From contig AP024866.1 of NCBI GenBank assembly GCA_024346835.1, positions 496,001-560,000 of the forward strand: a stretch of DNA of 64,000 nucleotides, in the 5' to 3' direction. This DNA is from Vibrio comitans. GTDB taxonomy: Bacteria > Pseudomonadota > Gammaproteobacteria > Enterobacterales > Vibrionaceae. Under the pieces are notes generated by a model, which saw only the letters and a list, made by a program, of their open reading frames with translations, did no database searches and was not told the origin of the DNA. The translations under genes were made by a program, and so were the position numbers. Positions 1 to 7,496 of the stretch are shown here, one piece after another; within the stretch, counting starts at the first letter, position 1, and every line of letters starts with the position of its first letter.

Positions 1-356
1 ACCACAGTGTTGATTTCATGACAGCCTCTAGCTACGGCAACACCATGGAAAGCTCACGTGATGTGCGTATCTTGAAAGACCTTGATGATGACATCAAAGG
101 CAAGGATGTACTGCTGGTGGAAGACATCATTGATACGGGCAACACACTAAGTAAGGTGTGCGAAATCTTATCTATCCGCGAGCCTAACTCTATTCAAATC
201 GCGACTCTGCTTGATAAACCTTCTCGCCGAGAAGTTAAGGTTGACGTGAAATGGATTGGTTTTGAAATCCCAGATGAATTTGTTGTGGGCGTGGGCATCG
301 ATTACGCTCAGAAATATCGTAACTTGCCATACATCGGTAAAGTCGTACCGTTATAA
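1..356 (+). CDS. hpt: Hypoxanthine phosphoribosyltransferase, 3' part only
   Basis: Purine salvage enzyme of the cytoplasm that makes IMP (and less well GMP) from the free base and PRPP. The visible part is the C-terminal two thirds. It contains the flexible-loop motif MTASSYG, the PRPP-binding motif [10 protein letters not shown], and the closing KPSRREV and DEFVVG segments typical of bacterial Hpt. The reading frame is open to the left edge (first whole codon at base 3), so the start codon lies outside the window. The methionine at base 18 is internal and should not be taken as a start. The gene ends in a bidirectional terminator shared with the convergent carbonic anhydrase gene. Confidence 0.95.
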   Translation, partial: HSVDFMTASSYGNTMESSRDVRILKDLDDDIKGKDVLLVEDIIDTGNTLSKVCEILSIREPNSIQIATLLDKPSRREVKVDVKWIGFEIPDEFVVGVGIDYAQKYRNLPYIGKVVPL

Positions 357-376
357 TTACTAACATAAGATAAAAA

Positions 377-399
377 AATACCCGCATAAAGCGGGTATT
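377..399. terminator. Bidirectional intrinsic terminator hpt/can
   Basis: Perfect 9-bp stem (AATACCCGC / GCGGGTATT) with loop ATAAA. An A-run lies on the left and a T-rich stretch on the right, so it can serve both convergent genes. Confidence 0.85.
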
Positions 400-416
400 C
401 ATTTTATGAGGGGTAA

Positions 417-1067
417 TTAATCCGATTTTAGGATTTTAGCCATAGCTACAGGGAAGTTTGCCTCGAGGGTTTCCTTGCTTGAGCAACGAACACCTAGGTC
501 TTCTAACTTACCATCGCCAATGCCGTAGACAACGCCATGAATCTCAACGTCTTGGCCTCGTTCCCATGCAGATTGCATGATAGTTGAGTGGCCTAAGTTG
601 TAGACTTGTCCTGCTACGTTGATTTCGCAAAGCTTATTTGAACGCTCTTCTTCAGAAAGAACATCAAGGTATTCACGATGCTTTAGGTAGAGGTCGCGAA
701 TATGCAACAACCAGTTATTGATAAGGCCTAGTTTAGGGTTATCAATAGAGGCATTAACGCCACCACAACCGTAGTGGCCGCAAATAATAATGTGTTTAAC
801 TTTCAACACATCTACGGCATATTGAACAACAGACAAGCAGTTCAAGTCCGTATGTATTACCTGGTTTGCTACGTTTCGGTGAACAAATAGTTCTCCAGAA
901 TAAAGCCCTGTAAGGCGTTCTGCTGGAACTCGGCTATCAGAGCATCCTATCCATAGGAAGTCAGGGTTTTGTCCCTGCGCCAATGTAGTAAAGTACTCAG
1001 GCTCATCAGCTGTGCGAGATTTTGACCATTTGGAATTATTCTCAAATAACTGTTTAATTTCTGGCAT
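417..1067 (-). CDS. can: Beta-class carbonic anhydrase
   Basis: Zinc enzyme of the cytoplasm that interconverts CO2 and bicarbonate and supplies bicarbonate for carboxylation reactions. The 216-residue protein has the full beta-class signature. The zinc ligands are Cys42, Asp44 (in GCSDSRVP), His98 and Cys101 (in GHYGCGG), the same numbering as E. coli Can. The HRNVAN motif follows at 63-68. Length and ends match the family. It is a single gene convergent with hpt and divergent from yadG; about 94 bp between can and yadG must hold both promoters. Confidence 0.95.
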   Translation of the reverse strand: MPEIKQLFENNSKWSKSRTADEPEYFTTLAQGQNPDFLWIGCSDSRVPAERLTGLYSGELFVHRNVANQVIHTDLNCLSVVQYAVDVLKVKHIIICGHYGCGGVNASIDNPKLGLINNWLLHIRDLYLKHREYLDVLSEEERSNKLCEINVAGQVYNLGHSTIMQSAWERGQDVEIHGVVYGIGDGKLEDLGVRCSSKETLEANFPVAMAKILKSD

Positions 1068-1161
1068 GTTAAGTCCTTTTTTGAATCTTGGGTTACTATA
1101 CCTAAAATTCGCTCAAATCAAATCGGATTTGTGACAAATAACCACTAAGTATCAAATTCAT

Positions 1162-2085
1162 ATGTACGCATTAGAAATAGAAAATCTACGTAAAACTTAT
1201 AAGGGTGGCTTTGAGGCACTTAAGGGCGTTTCGCTTCGCGTTAAAAAAGGTGACTTCTACGCGTTGCTTGGTCCCAATGGTGCAGGCAAATCCACCACCA
1301 TTGGTATTATCTCGTCTTTGGTGAATAAAACCTCGGGTGAGGTGACTGTATTTGGACACAACATTAGTAAAGATTTAGAGTTGGCCAAACAGCACTTAGG
1401 CTTGGTTCCTCAAGAATTCAACTTCAATATGTTCGAAACAGTAGAGCAAATTGTGTTGCAGCAAGCCGGTTACTACGGTGTTTCACGCGAAGATGCGAAG
1501 CACAGAGCAGACAAGTACCTAAAGCAGCTAGATCTATGGGATAAACGCAGTGAGCGAGCTCGAAGCCTTTCTGGTGGTATGAAGCGTCGTTTGATGATTG
1601 CTCGCGCTTTAATGCACGAACCAAAGTTGTTGATCCTTGATGAGCCTACCGCGGGTGTCGATATCGAACTGCGTCGCTCAATGTGGGAGTTCTTGCAGAA
1701 AATCAACAAGGAAGGGATCACCATTATCCTTACCACCCACTATCTAGAAGAAGCCGAAATGTTGTGTCGCAACATTGGTATCATCAACCGTGGTGAGCTA
1801 ATCGAAGACACCAGCATGAAGAGCCTGCTTAATAAACTGCAAGTAGAGACGTTTATCCTTGATCTAGAAGAGGGCGTTGAGCCTGCTCAACTTGACGATG
1901 TAGTAAGTCAGCACCTTGAGAATGGGTCTTTAGAGATAGAGTTAAAGAAAGAGCAGGGGCTTAACCATGTATTCTCACAGTTAACCGACGCTGGGGTGAA
2001 AGTGCTTTCCATGCGCAATAAGGCCAACCGATTAGAAGAGCTCTTTGTGACCATAGTGCGAGATCAAGCAGAGGAACAACAATAA
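1162..2085 (+). CDS. yadG: ABC exporter ATP-binding protein YadG
   Basis: ATPase of a two-gene ABC-2 type exporter with YadH. The 307-residue protein has Walker A GPNGAGKS at 37-44, the Q-loop at about 84, signature LSGGM at 136-140, Walker B with the catalytic glutamate at 157-161 (LILDE), and the H-loop in TTHYLEEAE. A C-terminal extension of about 80 residues follows, as in YadG/CcmA-like ATPases. The transported substrate is not known for the family and cannot be read from the sequence. The stop codon overlaps the yadH start by one base (TAATG), so the pair is translationally coupled. Confidence 0.9.
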   Translation: MYALEIENLRKTYKGGFEALKGVSLRVKKGDFYALLGPNGAGKSTTIGIISSLVNKTSGEVTVFGHNISKDLELAKQHLGLVPQEFNFNMFETVEQIVLQQAGYYGVSREDAKHRADKYLKQLDLWDKRSERARSLSGGMKRRLMIARALMHEPKLLILDEPTAGVDIELRRSMWEFLQKINKEGITIILTTHYLEEAEMLCRNIGIINRGELIEDTSMKSLLNKLQVETFILDLEEGVEPAQLDDVVSQHLENGSLEIELKKEQGLNHVFSQLTDAGVKVLSMRNKANRLEELFVTIVRDQAEEQQ

Positions 2086-2855
2086 TGTACGCGGTGTATT
2101 GGACAGCTTTTAAGAGTCTTTTAAGAAAAGAAATCAATCGCTTTACTCGTATCTGGGTGCAAACCCTTGTACCACCGGCGATCACAATGACACTCTACTT
2201 TATTATCTTTGGTAGCTTAATTGGTTCTCGTATTGGCCAAATGAACGGCTTTAGCTATATGGAATATATAGTGCCAGGCCTAATTATGATGAGTGTGATT
2301 ACTAACTCCTATTCTAATGTTGCGTCGTCCTTTTTCAGTGCCAAGTTCCAAAAGAACATTGAAGAGCTATTAGTCGCGCCAGTTCCGACCTATGTCATTA
2401 TCGCTGGCTTTGTGATGGGCGGTGTCGTTCGTGGCTTGCTAGTGGGAACTATCGTTACCTTCGTATCGCTGTTCTTTGTAGACCTGCAAGTTCAGCATTG
2501 GGGAGTGATCATCGCAACCGTCTTCTTGACCTCGGTTGTGTTTGCACTAGGCGGGTTAATTAACGCTGTGTTTGCGGGCACTTTCGATGATATCTCCATC
2601 ATCCCGACGTTTATTTTGACGCCTTTGACCTACTTGGGCGGCGTGTTTTACTCCATCAGTTTACTACCTGAGTTTTGGCAGGGAGTATCGAAGATCAACC
2701 CGATCGTCTACATGGTGAACGCCTTCCGTTATGGCTTCTTGGGTGTCTCTGACGTTGACATTGTCAGTTCGTTTTCAGTACTAGCCATTTTTGTCGTGGT
2801 ACTTTTTGCTGTGGCTTATAGGTTGGTGGATAAAGGGATTGGTTTGAGAAGTTAA
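2085..2855 (+). CDS. yadH: ABC exporter permease YadH (ABC-2 family)
   Basis: Inner-membrane permease partner of YadG. The 256 residues contain six hydrophobic segments and the ABC-2 family motif region around PLTYLGGVFYSI, with GLIMMSVI and the loop ending in NPIVYMVNAFRYG. The start overlaps the yadG stop (TAATG). A strong bidirectional terminator follows. This gene marks the left boundary of the accessory segment; in V. cholerae the panCB genes lie close by. Confidence 0.9.
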   Translation: MYAVYWTAFKSLLRKEINRFTRIWVQTLVPPAITMTLYFIIFGSLIGSRIGQMNGFSYMEYIVPGLIMMSVITNSYSNVASSFFSAKFQKNIEELLVAPVPTYVIIAGFVMGGVVRGLLVGTIVTFVSLFFVDLQVQHWGVIIATVFLTSVVFALGGLINAVFAGTFDDISIIPTFILTPLTYLGGVFYSISLLPEFWQGVSKINPIVYMVNAFRYGFLGVSDVDIVSSFSVLAIFVVVLFAVAYRLVDKGIGLRS

Positions 2856-2882
2856 TTGAACTTAGAGTACATAGTTAGCAAT

Positions 2883-2912
2883 AAAAAAATGGCAGTTTAA
2901 CTGCCATTTTTT
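2883..2912. terminator. Bidirectional intrinsic terminator after yadH
   Basis: Stem ATGGCAG / CTGCCAT with loop TTTAA. It is extended by an A-run on the left pairing with the T-run on the right, so it serves yadH and the convergent repressor gene. Confidence 0.85.
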
Positions 2913-2957
2913 ATGAGTGTAGATTAGCTAAAGATTTGTTGTTATGTATCGCTTCTC

Positions 2958-3608
2958 TTAACTCACGATAAAACACTCGAACGTGGCAATAATTTCCATA
3001 TCGTCTGTGTATTCAACGGTTCTGAGTGGTTCTGGGATATTATCTTCTACACAGTACAAGAACTGTTTGTCATGAACCGAGTAGTACTCCATGTATGAAA
3101 TAGGGCCACCTTTCAGAGTTCTTGCAATAACTAACTGTCCGGAAACTGGTTTCTTATCACTATCAAAGTAAATATGTCCAGCATGGTTCATTTTACCCAT
3201 TGGACGATTGAGCCAAACCATAAAAATACTTGGCTTGTTGCCTGATGGGCACATAAAGCGTGTAATAGTGTCATCTTCAGATGCTTCAGAAAGAAGAACA
3301 TCGATACCTCGCTCTGATATTTCATTCAAAGAGAGCAATGGCGCTCCCGATCGTTTCTGACTATCTACCTCGTGATCGCGATTGATTGGCCCCTTTCCTG
3401 TTAGTAGCCATTCAACATTACAATCGAGAGTCTTACTTAGTAGTAAGGCGCTATCAGCCATGATGGATTTCTCAGGATGTAGCATGATGTTTGTGATTAC
3501 AGCTCGGCTTACCCCAGATACCTTCGATAAAGCCAAATTCGATTTAATGTTCAAATCATTCATTCGCTTTTGAATGTTTTTTGCCAGAATAGATTGTTCA
3601 GAGGCCAT
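2958..3608 (-). CDS. CI/LexA-like transcriptional repressor, protease dyad apparently degenerate
   Basis: A 216-residue DNA-binding protein. Residues about 5-70 form an XRE/CI-type helix-turn-helix (LAKNIQKRMNDL, then VSGVSRAVITNIM, then CNVEWLLTGKG). Residues about 90-216 resemble the S24/LexA beta fold of phage repressors: PLLSLNEIS linker, GHIYFDSDKKPVSGQLVIAR core, and an EIIATFECFI end. Where S24 peptidases carry the catalytic serine (GDSM-type motif) this protein reads NRPMGK. The downstream segment that normally carries the lysine reads ISYMEYY. I infer that it cannot self-cleave. A palindromic operator candidate lies 21 bp before the start, which suggests autoregulation. It is probably the regulator of the neighbouring adhesin module, or a relic of a phage. 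Confidence 0.75.
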   Translation of the reverse strand: MASEQSILAKNIQKRMNDLNIKSNLALSKVSGVSRAVITNIMLHPEKSIMADSALLLSKTLDCNVEWLLTGKGPINRDHEVDSQKRSGAPLLSLNEISERGIDVLLSEASEDDTITRFMCPSGNKPSIFMVWLNRPMGKMNHAGHIYFDSDKKPVSGQLVIARTLKGGPISYMEYYSVHDKQFLYCVEDNIPEPLRTVEYTDDMEIIATFECFIVS

Positions 3609-3628
3609 AATTCTTTCTTCTTACCTAA

Positions 3629-3648
3629 AGTGTCTTGATCACTACACT
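3629..3648. promoter_or_regulatory. Palindromic operator candidate of the CI-like repressor
   Basis: Twenty-base imperfect palindrome built of AGTGT, two bases, TGATCA, two bases, ACACT (16 of 20 positions symmetrical). It sits 21 bp upstream of the repressor start codon, where an autoregulatory operator would lie. I saw no second copy in the window. Confidence 0.5.
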
Positions 3649-3892
3649 ATGATATTACTCTTAATTTTTAAAATGGGTAGTGCTCGTAACCAATTAATCA
3701 TGCCTTACTCCTTGTAGAAACAGTATGACCATAGGTTTGAAGCTGAGTAGGGATTAAACGTTGATAGTGGAGTTCTAGGCTGCATCTAAACCCGTTTACT
3801 ATCAAAATAACTTTAACTAGCAAGCGGGGCTTTATTGAGTGAGATTGTTAACTGCATTGAACAATGGGTAATTGGCTTATTTGTTTTTAGAA
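3649..3892. other. AT-rich spacer, no gene seen
   Basis: About 240 bp between the 162-residue protein gene and the repressor promoter. I see no convincing ORF, tRNA or strong terminator. It probably holds the end of the upstream transcript and the distal part of the repressor promoter. Confidence 0.5.
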
Positions 3893-4381
3893 CTAGTCAT
3901 TTCGTTTTCTAGAATTTGTTGCAGTGTCTTCAGTAAGGCTAAAGATATTAGTTGCAAGTACTAGGCTGCGAATCTTAATTTCATCATCTATTTTTGCTTG
4001 GCTTAAGTGATACTCCATACAACTGTAATCGCCGTTTATGTGTGAGATCACAGCACAAAGCATATGATAAATACCTATATCATCAACTTGAAAATTTGTG
4101 AGTGGCGATAGCCCTATATCATCGAGTGTTGAGTTTGAAAGATTAACCGATTGATCTGTGCCCATTCGTGTCAAAGCAAGAAGAGCCATCGACAGATCAA
4201 AGTTTTCCCTAAACTGTGCAATTAACTCTCTAGTAAGTTCAAGGTTACTGCTAGCAAGTGAAGCTGCTATAGCCGAAAGCTTCAATAGACGATCACTAAA
4301 TGAATCCCCAGTAGTCTCCAAGCATCTATCTATTTGCTCAAGAGGATGATGTGTTGCAGTGTTGACAGTCAATTTATTCAT
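3893..4381 (-). CDS. Uncharacterised alpha-helical protein, distant paralogue of the 7023-7496 product
   Basis: I do not recognise a named family. The chosen start (ATG at 4381) gives 162 residues and has an AAGG ribosome-binding site 8 bases upstream; the frame is open further upstream (to 4471) without a good site. The protein has no signal peptide or membrane segment and is predicted mostly helical. Its C-terminal half contains L-S-P, then V-D-D, Y-H, C, S, I-N, then C-x3-H. These line up without gaps with L-R-P, V-A-D, Y-H, C, S, I-N, C-x3-H in the 157-residue protein encoded at 7023-7496, about 12 identities over 36 positions. The C-x3-H pair faintly recalls AhpD-like folds, but this is only a lead. 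It lies divergent from the adhesin gene and upstream of the repressor gene. Confidence 0.6.
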   Translation of the reverse strand: MNKLTVNTATHHPLEQIDRCLETTGDSFSDRLLKLSAIAASLASSNLELTRELIAQFRENFDLSMALLALTRMGTDQSVNLSNSTLDDIGLSPLTNFQVDDIGIYHMLCAVISHINGDYSCMEYHLSQAKIDDEIKIRSLVLATNIFSLTEDTATNSRKRND

Positions 4382-5222
4382 TGTTTTAACCTTGTTTTTA
4401 CTGAGGCGAATATTCATAGACAGTGGTGCTAGTTCCAAACTATATAGGTTTACTATCCATTTTGTTGTCACTTTATCTACATAAATGACTTTATCGCAAC
4501 TTTATTGGTTGTTGTTTGTGTTTTGTGATGCGTAAGTAGAGCAATGATGAGGTTTACTGTGTAATAGGAGGCAGATTTAATAGGATTTCTTTTGATTTCA
4601 GTATTAGTGAGTATCTCTAATTCATAGCGGACTATTATTAGTGAATACGTCGTGTAGTACATTTATTTTAATTAAAATCAATAACTTGAGATTGTTTAGT
4701 GTTGTGGGTTCTAGTCTGGAATTAGTGGTAGATCTTTTGGTTTAGACACAACTTTACCATTTGACTTCGATTCAAGCTCTTCAGGATTCCTTCCCTAAAA
4801 CACTCATCTTGTGAATACAGAATTCACCAGCTCTTCTTCTTATCCCTTTCTATTTTATTTAGCTTCCATGTGCATTTACGAATTGAACGAAACATATTCT
4901 TCTTTTCTTGTGGAGGTGATACTTGGCCGTCATATATGATTATATTCACTGATACCTTTGTTTTTAATAGATTTTTATTTCATTGGACTATGTCAATACT
5001 TTACCTGTATGAAATAAATCGAATAAATAGCACCTTATTTATTAACTGTATGTTTTTATGGTGAAAAGCTTGGAGAGTTCAAAGTTGGTAAATGAGTTTG
5101 CAGTTGTCTAGGGATGAAATATGAATCGTGATTGTTTATATTTGCCGCACTTGTGATTCGATCGATGATTTATTGATTCGTTTTAATCATTTTTGTTTGA
5201 TTGTTGTGAGTGAGTTCTGCTC
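4382..5222. other. AT-rich non-coding region upstream of the adhesin gene
   Basis: About 840 bp, strongly AT-rich. Two short open frames exist (4477-4662 on the minus strand, 4870-5064 on the plus strand). Neither has a recognisable ribosome-binding site, domain or natural composition, so I do not call them. The region presumably carries the divergent promoters of the adhesin gene and of the 162-residue protein gene. Confidence 0.5.
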
Positions 5223-5260
5223 AGGTGGTACATAGAGTTCACCTCATAACACAAAGAGGT
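5223..5260 (+). promoter_or_regulatory. Possible translational switch before the adhesin gene
   Basis: The Shine-Dalgarno element GAGGT (5256-5260) is complementary to ACCTC (5241-5245). The overlapping bases CACCT (5240-5244) are also complementary to AGGTG (5223-5227). The two 5-bp hairpins exclude each other: one hides the ribosome-binding site and the other frees it. The arms are short, so this is only a candidate. Confidence 0.35.
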
Positions 5261-5268
5261 AATAATCA

Positions 5269-6717
5269 ATGAAAAAAGCAATCTTAGCTACAGTGATAAC
5301 ATCTATGTTCGCTAGTTCAGCGATGGCAGACGTTCTATCCCAAGTAGATAGCAATAAAGCTGCATTCAATGCTCCGGGTGTTCATAACGTGGTTCAAGGT
5401 GTTAATAAGAACTACAACACTACTCTAGATAATCGTACTGCTATTTCTAATGTGGGCACTACTGCTATTAAAAACAAAGATGCGATCACTCTAAATACAT
5501 TAGCTATTGAGTCGCATCGTGAACGCTTAGCAGCATTGGAGGTTCACACAACTGAAAACTCAAACAGTGTTAAAAGTGTTAAAGACGAACTGGCTAATAC
5601 TCAGGCTGCAGTAGGACACAATACAGCCGAGTTATTTGAGGCTAATGAGCGTATTAGCCAAATTAGTAGTTCAACAAGTTCATTGAAACCACAAGTAGAA
5701 ATGAATACGCATGATATTGGCGCATTGGCAGATATCGTAGGTGTAGGTACTGGTAGTTCAGGTGTACTAGATAGCATTAAGAAAACACAGAGAACTGCTG
5801 AGGATGCTCAGTACTCAGCGAATCAAAATACAACGGATATTGCGGATAACTCGAATCGAATTGGTACTAATCATGGCTTAATTGCTGATAACGCCAAGGA
5901 AATTAAAGCCAATATGGACTACACATCGTCGGTCGAGTTGAACACTATGACTAACGCGCAAGATATACAAGCAACTACTGACTATGTAGCGCACGTAGAA
6001 GAAAACACAGTAGTAAATGCTCATGACATTCAAGCGAATACAGACTACGTAGCATCTGTTGAAGCAAACACCATCACTAACGCGCAAGATATACAAGCAA
6101 CTACTGACTATGTAGCGCACGTAGAAGAAAACACAGTAGTAAATGCTCATGACATTCAAGCGAATACAGACTATGTATCATCTGTTGAAGCAAACACCGT
6201 CACTAACGCGCAAGATATACAAGCGAATACTGACTATGTAGCTCACGTAGAAGAAAACACAGTAGTAAATGCTCATGATATTCAAGCCAATAAGGTGAAT
6301 ACAACTACTAACTCTAAACGTATTGATACTCAAAACAGCGCTATTGATGCTAACTATGGTCGCACTCGAGCTAACCAAGCACACATAGCTGATAATTCAA
6401 ATCGCATAGCGCAAAACGAATCAGATATTGCTCAAAACAAAACTGATATCCAAGATCTACGCTCGGCATTTGAAGAGCAGGCTAAAGTGATGGATGGTGC
6501 TATGGCCCAAGGTATTGCAACTAGCTCATTAGTTATGCCTTACAACGTTGGCAAGATCTCTACTACTGTGGCACTAGGTCACTCAGGCGAAGCAAACGCA
6601 ATCGCTGGTGGTGTAGGTGTTCGCTTTACTGAGAACTTCACTGCTCGCTCTAACATCGCATACGATACAGGTTCTGAGAATGTTTCTATCGGTGCAGGTG
6701 TTGGTTACGAGTGGTAA
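5269..6717 (+). CDS. Trimeric autotransporter adhesin (YadA-like anchor, repeat stalk)
   Basis: A 482-residue surface protein with a standard signal peptide at 1-20 (MKKAILATV, cleavage after SAMA) and a long asparagine-, aspartate- and threonine-rich coiled-coil passenger. About 60 C-terminal residues match a YadA anchor (SSLVMPYNVGK, VALGHSGEANAIAGGVGVRF, ending VGYEW). The anchor trimerises into a 12-stranded barrel in the outer membrane. Residues about 228-341 are six 21-residue units, each three heptads, with the core NA(Q/H)DIQA-x-TDYVA-x-VE. No YadA-type globular head repeats are evident, so binding would reside in the N-terminal part or the stalk. The ligand is unknown. A terminator hairpin follows, then two small genes with similar leaders. 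Confidence 0.85.
   Translation: MKKAILATVITSMFASSAMADVLSQVDSNKAAFNAPGVHNVVQGVNKNYNTTLDNRTAISNVGTTAIKNKDAITLNTLAIESHRERLAALEVHTTENSNSVKSVKDELANTQAAVGHNTAELFEANERISQISSSTSSLKPQVEMNTHDIGALADIVGVGTGSSGVLDSIKKTQRTAEDAQYSANQNTTDIADNSNRIGTNHGLIADNAKEIKANMDYTSSVELNTMTNAQDIQATTDYVAHVEENTVVNAHDIQANTDYVASVEANTITNAQDIQATTDYVAHVEENTVVNAHDIQANTDYVSSVEANTVTNAQDIQANTDYVAHVEENTVVNAHDIQANKVNTTTNSKRIDTQNSAIDANYGRTRANQAHIADNSNRIAQNESDIAQNKTDIQDLRSAFEEQAKVMDGAMAQGIATSSLVMPYNVGKISTTVALGHSGEANAIAGGVGVRFTENFTARSNIAYDTGSENVSIGAGVGYEW
5950..6293 (+). repeat. 126-bp tandem repeats inside the adhesin stalk
   Basis: The sequence starting ACTAACGCGCAAGATATAC recurs at 5950, 6076 and 6202, exactly 126 bp apart. Copies one and two are nearly identical; copy three is cut short near 6293. 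Each unit encodes 42 residues (two 21-residue coiled-coil units). The near identity indicates recent duplication and potential for length change by slippage or recombination. Confidence 0.9.
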
Positions 6718-6742
6718 TTAACTGATATTTTGTTAGTCCTTC

Positions 6743-6767
6743 GCCCATAAGGAAGTGGGCATTTTTT
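6743..6767 (+). terminator. Terminator-like hairpin after the adhesin gene
   Basis: Stem GCCCA / TGGGC with an 8-base loop, followed by A and six T. It separates the adhesin from the small secreted peptide gene and may allow partial read-through. Confidence 0.6.
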
Positions 6768-6789
6768 GTCTAAATTTAGGTAATAGATT

Positions 6790-6963
6790 ATGAAAAACTT
6801 AACTATCGCTTTACTAGCAGTATTCGCATTTGCAGCCAATGCTTCTGACACAGGCAACTACCGTGACGCACAGAACGATGTGCATCCTGTATTCCACTAC
6901 GATAATCATGTAGCACGTACACCAACAACAGCTATTCCATCAATAAGCCGTGGTTCTAAATAG
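6790..6963 (+). CDS. Small secreted peptide, 57 residues, unknown function
   Basis: Short ORF with a ribosome-binding site TAGGT 8-9 bases before the ATG. The N-terminus is a clean signal peptide (MKNLTIALLAVFAFAANA, cleavage after ANA). A mature chain of about 39 residues follows, polar and rich in H, D and N, ending in ISRGSK. No cysteines and no known family that I recognise. The leader before the ATG resembles that of the next gene (shared AAGGAAGTGG and TTAGGTAA). Its place between the adhesin and the 157-residue gene suggests it belongs to that module, perhaps as a periplasmic or secreted accessory. Confidence 0.6.
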   Translation: MKNLTIALLAVFAFAANASDTGNYRDAQNDVHPVFHYDNHVARTPTTAIPSISRGSK

Positions 6964-7022
6964 ACTGCCCTTACGGTCACAAGGAAGTGGTTTTGTTTAT
7001 ATCCAAAATTAGGTAACAAACT

Positions 7023-7496
7023 ATGCAAAACTACGATTCATATTCAGAAGTTGAAAAAGCTTCAAAACTACTCACTGTTAAACAAGCAGCATACGTTCGT
7101 GCAGCAACACGCATTGCCCTACGTGTAGAACAAGATGAAACAGATTTAGAGATCCTTAACAACGAAGATAAGGTTGCCATTAATTACGCTGTATCACGTA
7201 TGTCAGTAACCAACGGTTACTTTATGAGTCGCGGTCCACTGCCATTGCCAGAAGGTGGGTTTAACGAACTTAACCTACGCCCATTTGCCGAACTAAACGT
7301 TGCCGATGAAATCAGCTACCACTTAGCATGTATGGCTGTATCAATCATCAATCAAGGGTGGGCATGTTTCCAAGCGCATGGTCAGCAATTACTACGTGAC
7401 TTTGATATGCCTAGTAAGACTTTGGATGAAGCAGTAAGACTAGTGAATCATGTTCGCGCGGTATCAATGACAGCTCATCTATTAGAGGTTAAATAA
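7023..7496 (+). CDS. Uncharacterised 157-residue alpha-helical protein, third gene of the adhesin module
   Basis: I do not recognise a named family. The start has AGGT 8 bases upstream. No signal peptide or membrane segment is present, so it should be cytoplasmic. The C-terminal half carries LRPFAELNVADEISYH, then C-x10 to IN and C-x3-H (WACFQAH), followed by an amphipathic helix (TLDEAVRLVNHVRAVS). The same pattern occurs in the protein encoded at 3893-4381 on the other side of the adhesin gene, so the two are probably old paralogues. The N-x4-C-x3-H segment resembles the redox motif of AhpD-like proteins but with the first cysteine missing, so a peroxidase role is not supported. Confidence 0.65.
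   Translation: MQNYDSYSEVEKASKLLTVKQAAYVRAATRIALRVEQDETDLEILNNEDKVAINYAVSRMSVTNGYFMSRGPLPLPEGGFNELNLRPFAELNVADEISYHLACMAVSIINQGWACFQAHGQQLLRDFDMPSKTLDEAVRLVNHVRAVSMTAHLLEVK

Noticed and set aside
4477..4662. 61-codon open frame on the minus strand
   Set aside because: Low-complexity AT-rich composition, no ribosome-binding site and no recognisable features.
4870..5064. 64-codon open frame on the plus strand
   Set aside because: Composition typical of random AT-rich DNA; no ribosome-binding site.
5878..6384. Long open frames antisense to the adhesin repeats (5878-6159 and 6178-6384, minus strand)
   Set aside because: They simply mirror the tandem repeat on the other strand and have no ribosome-binding site or independent support.
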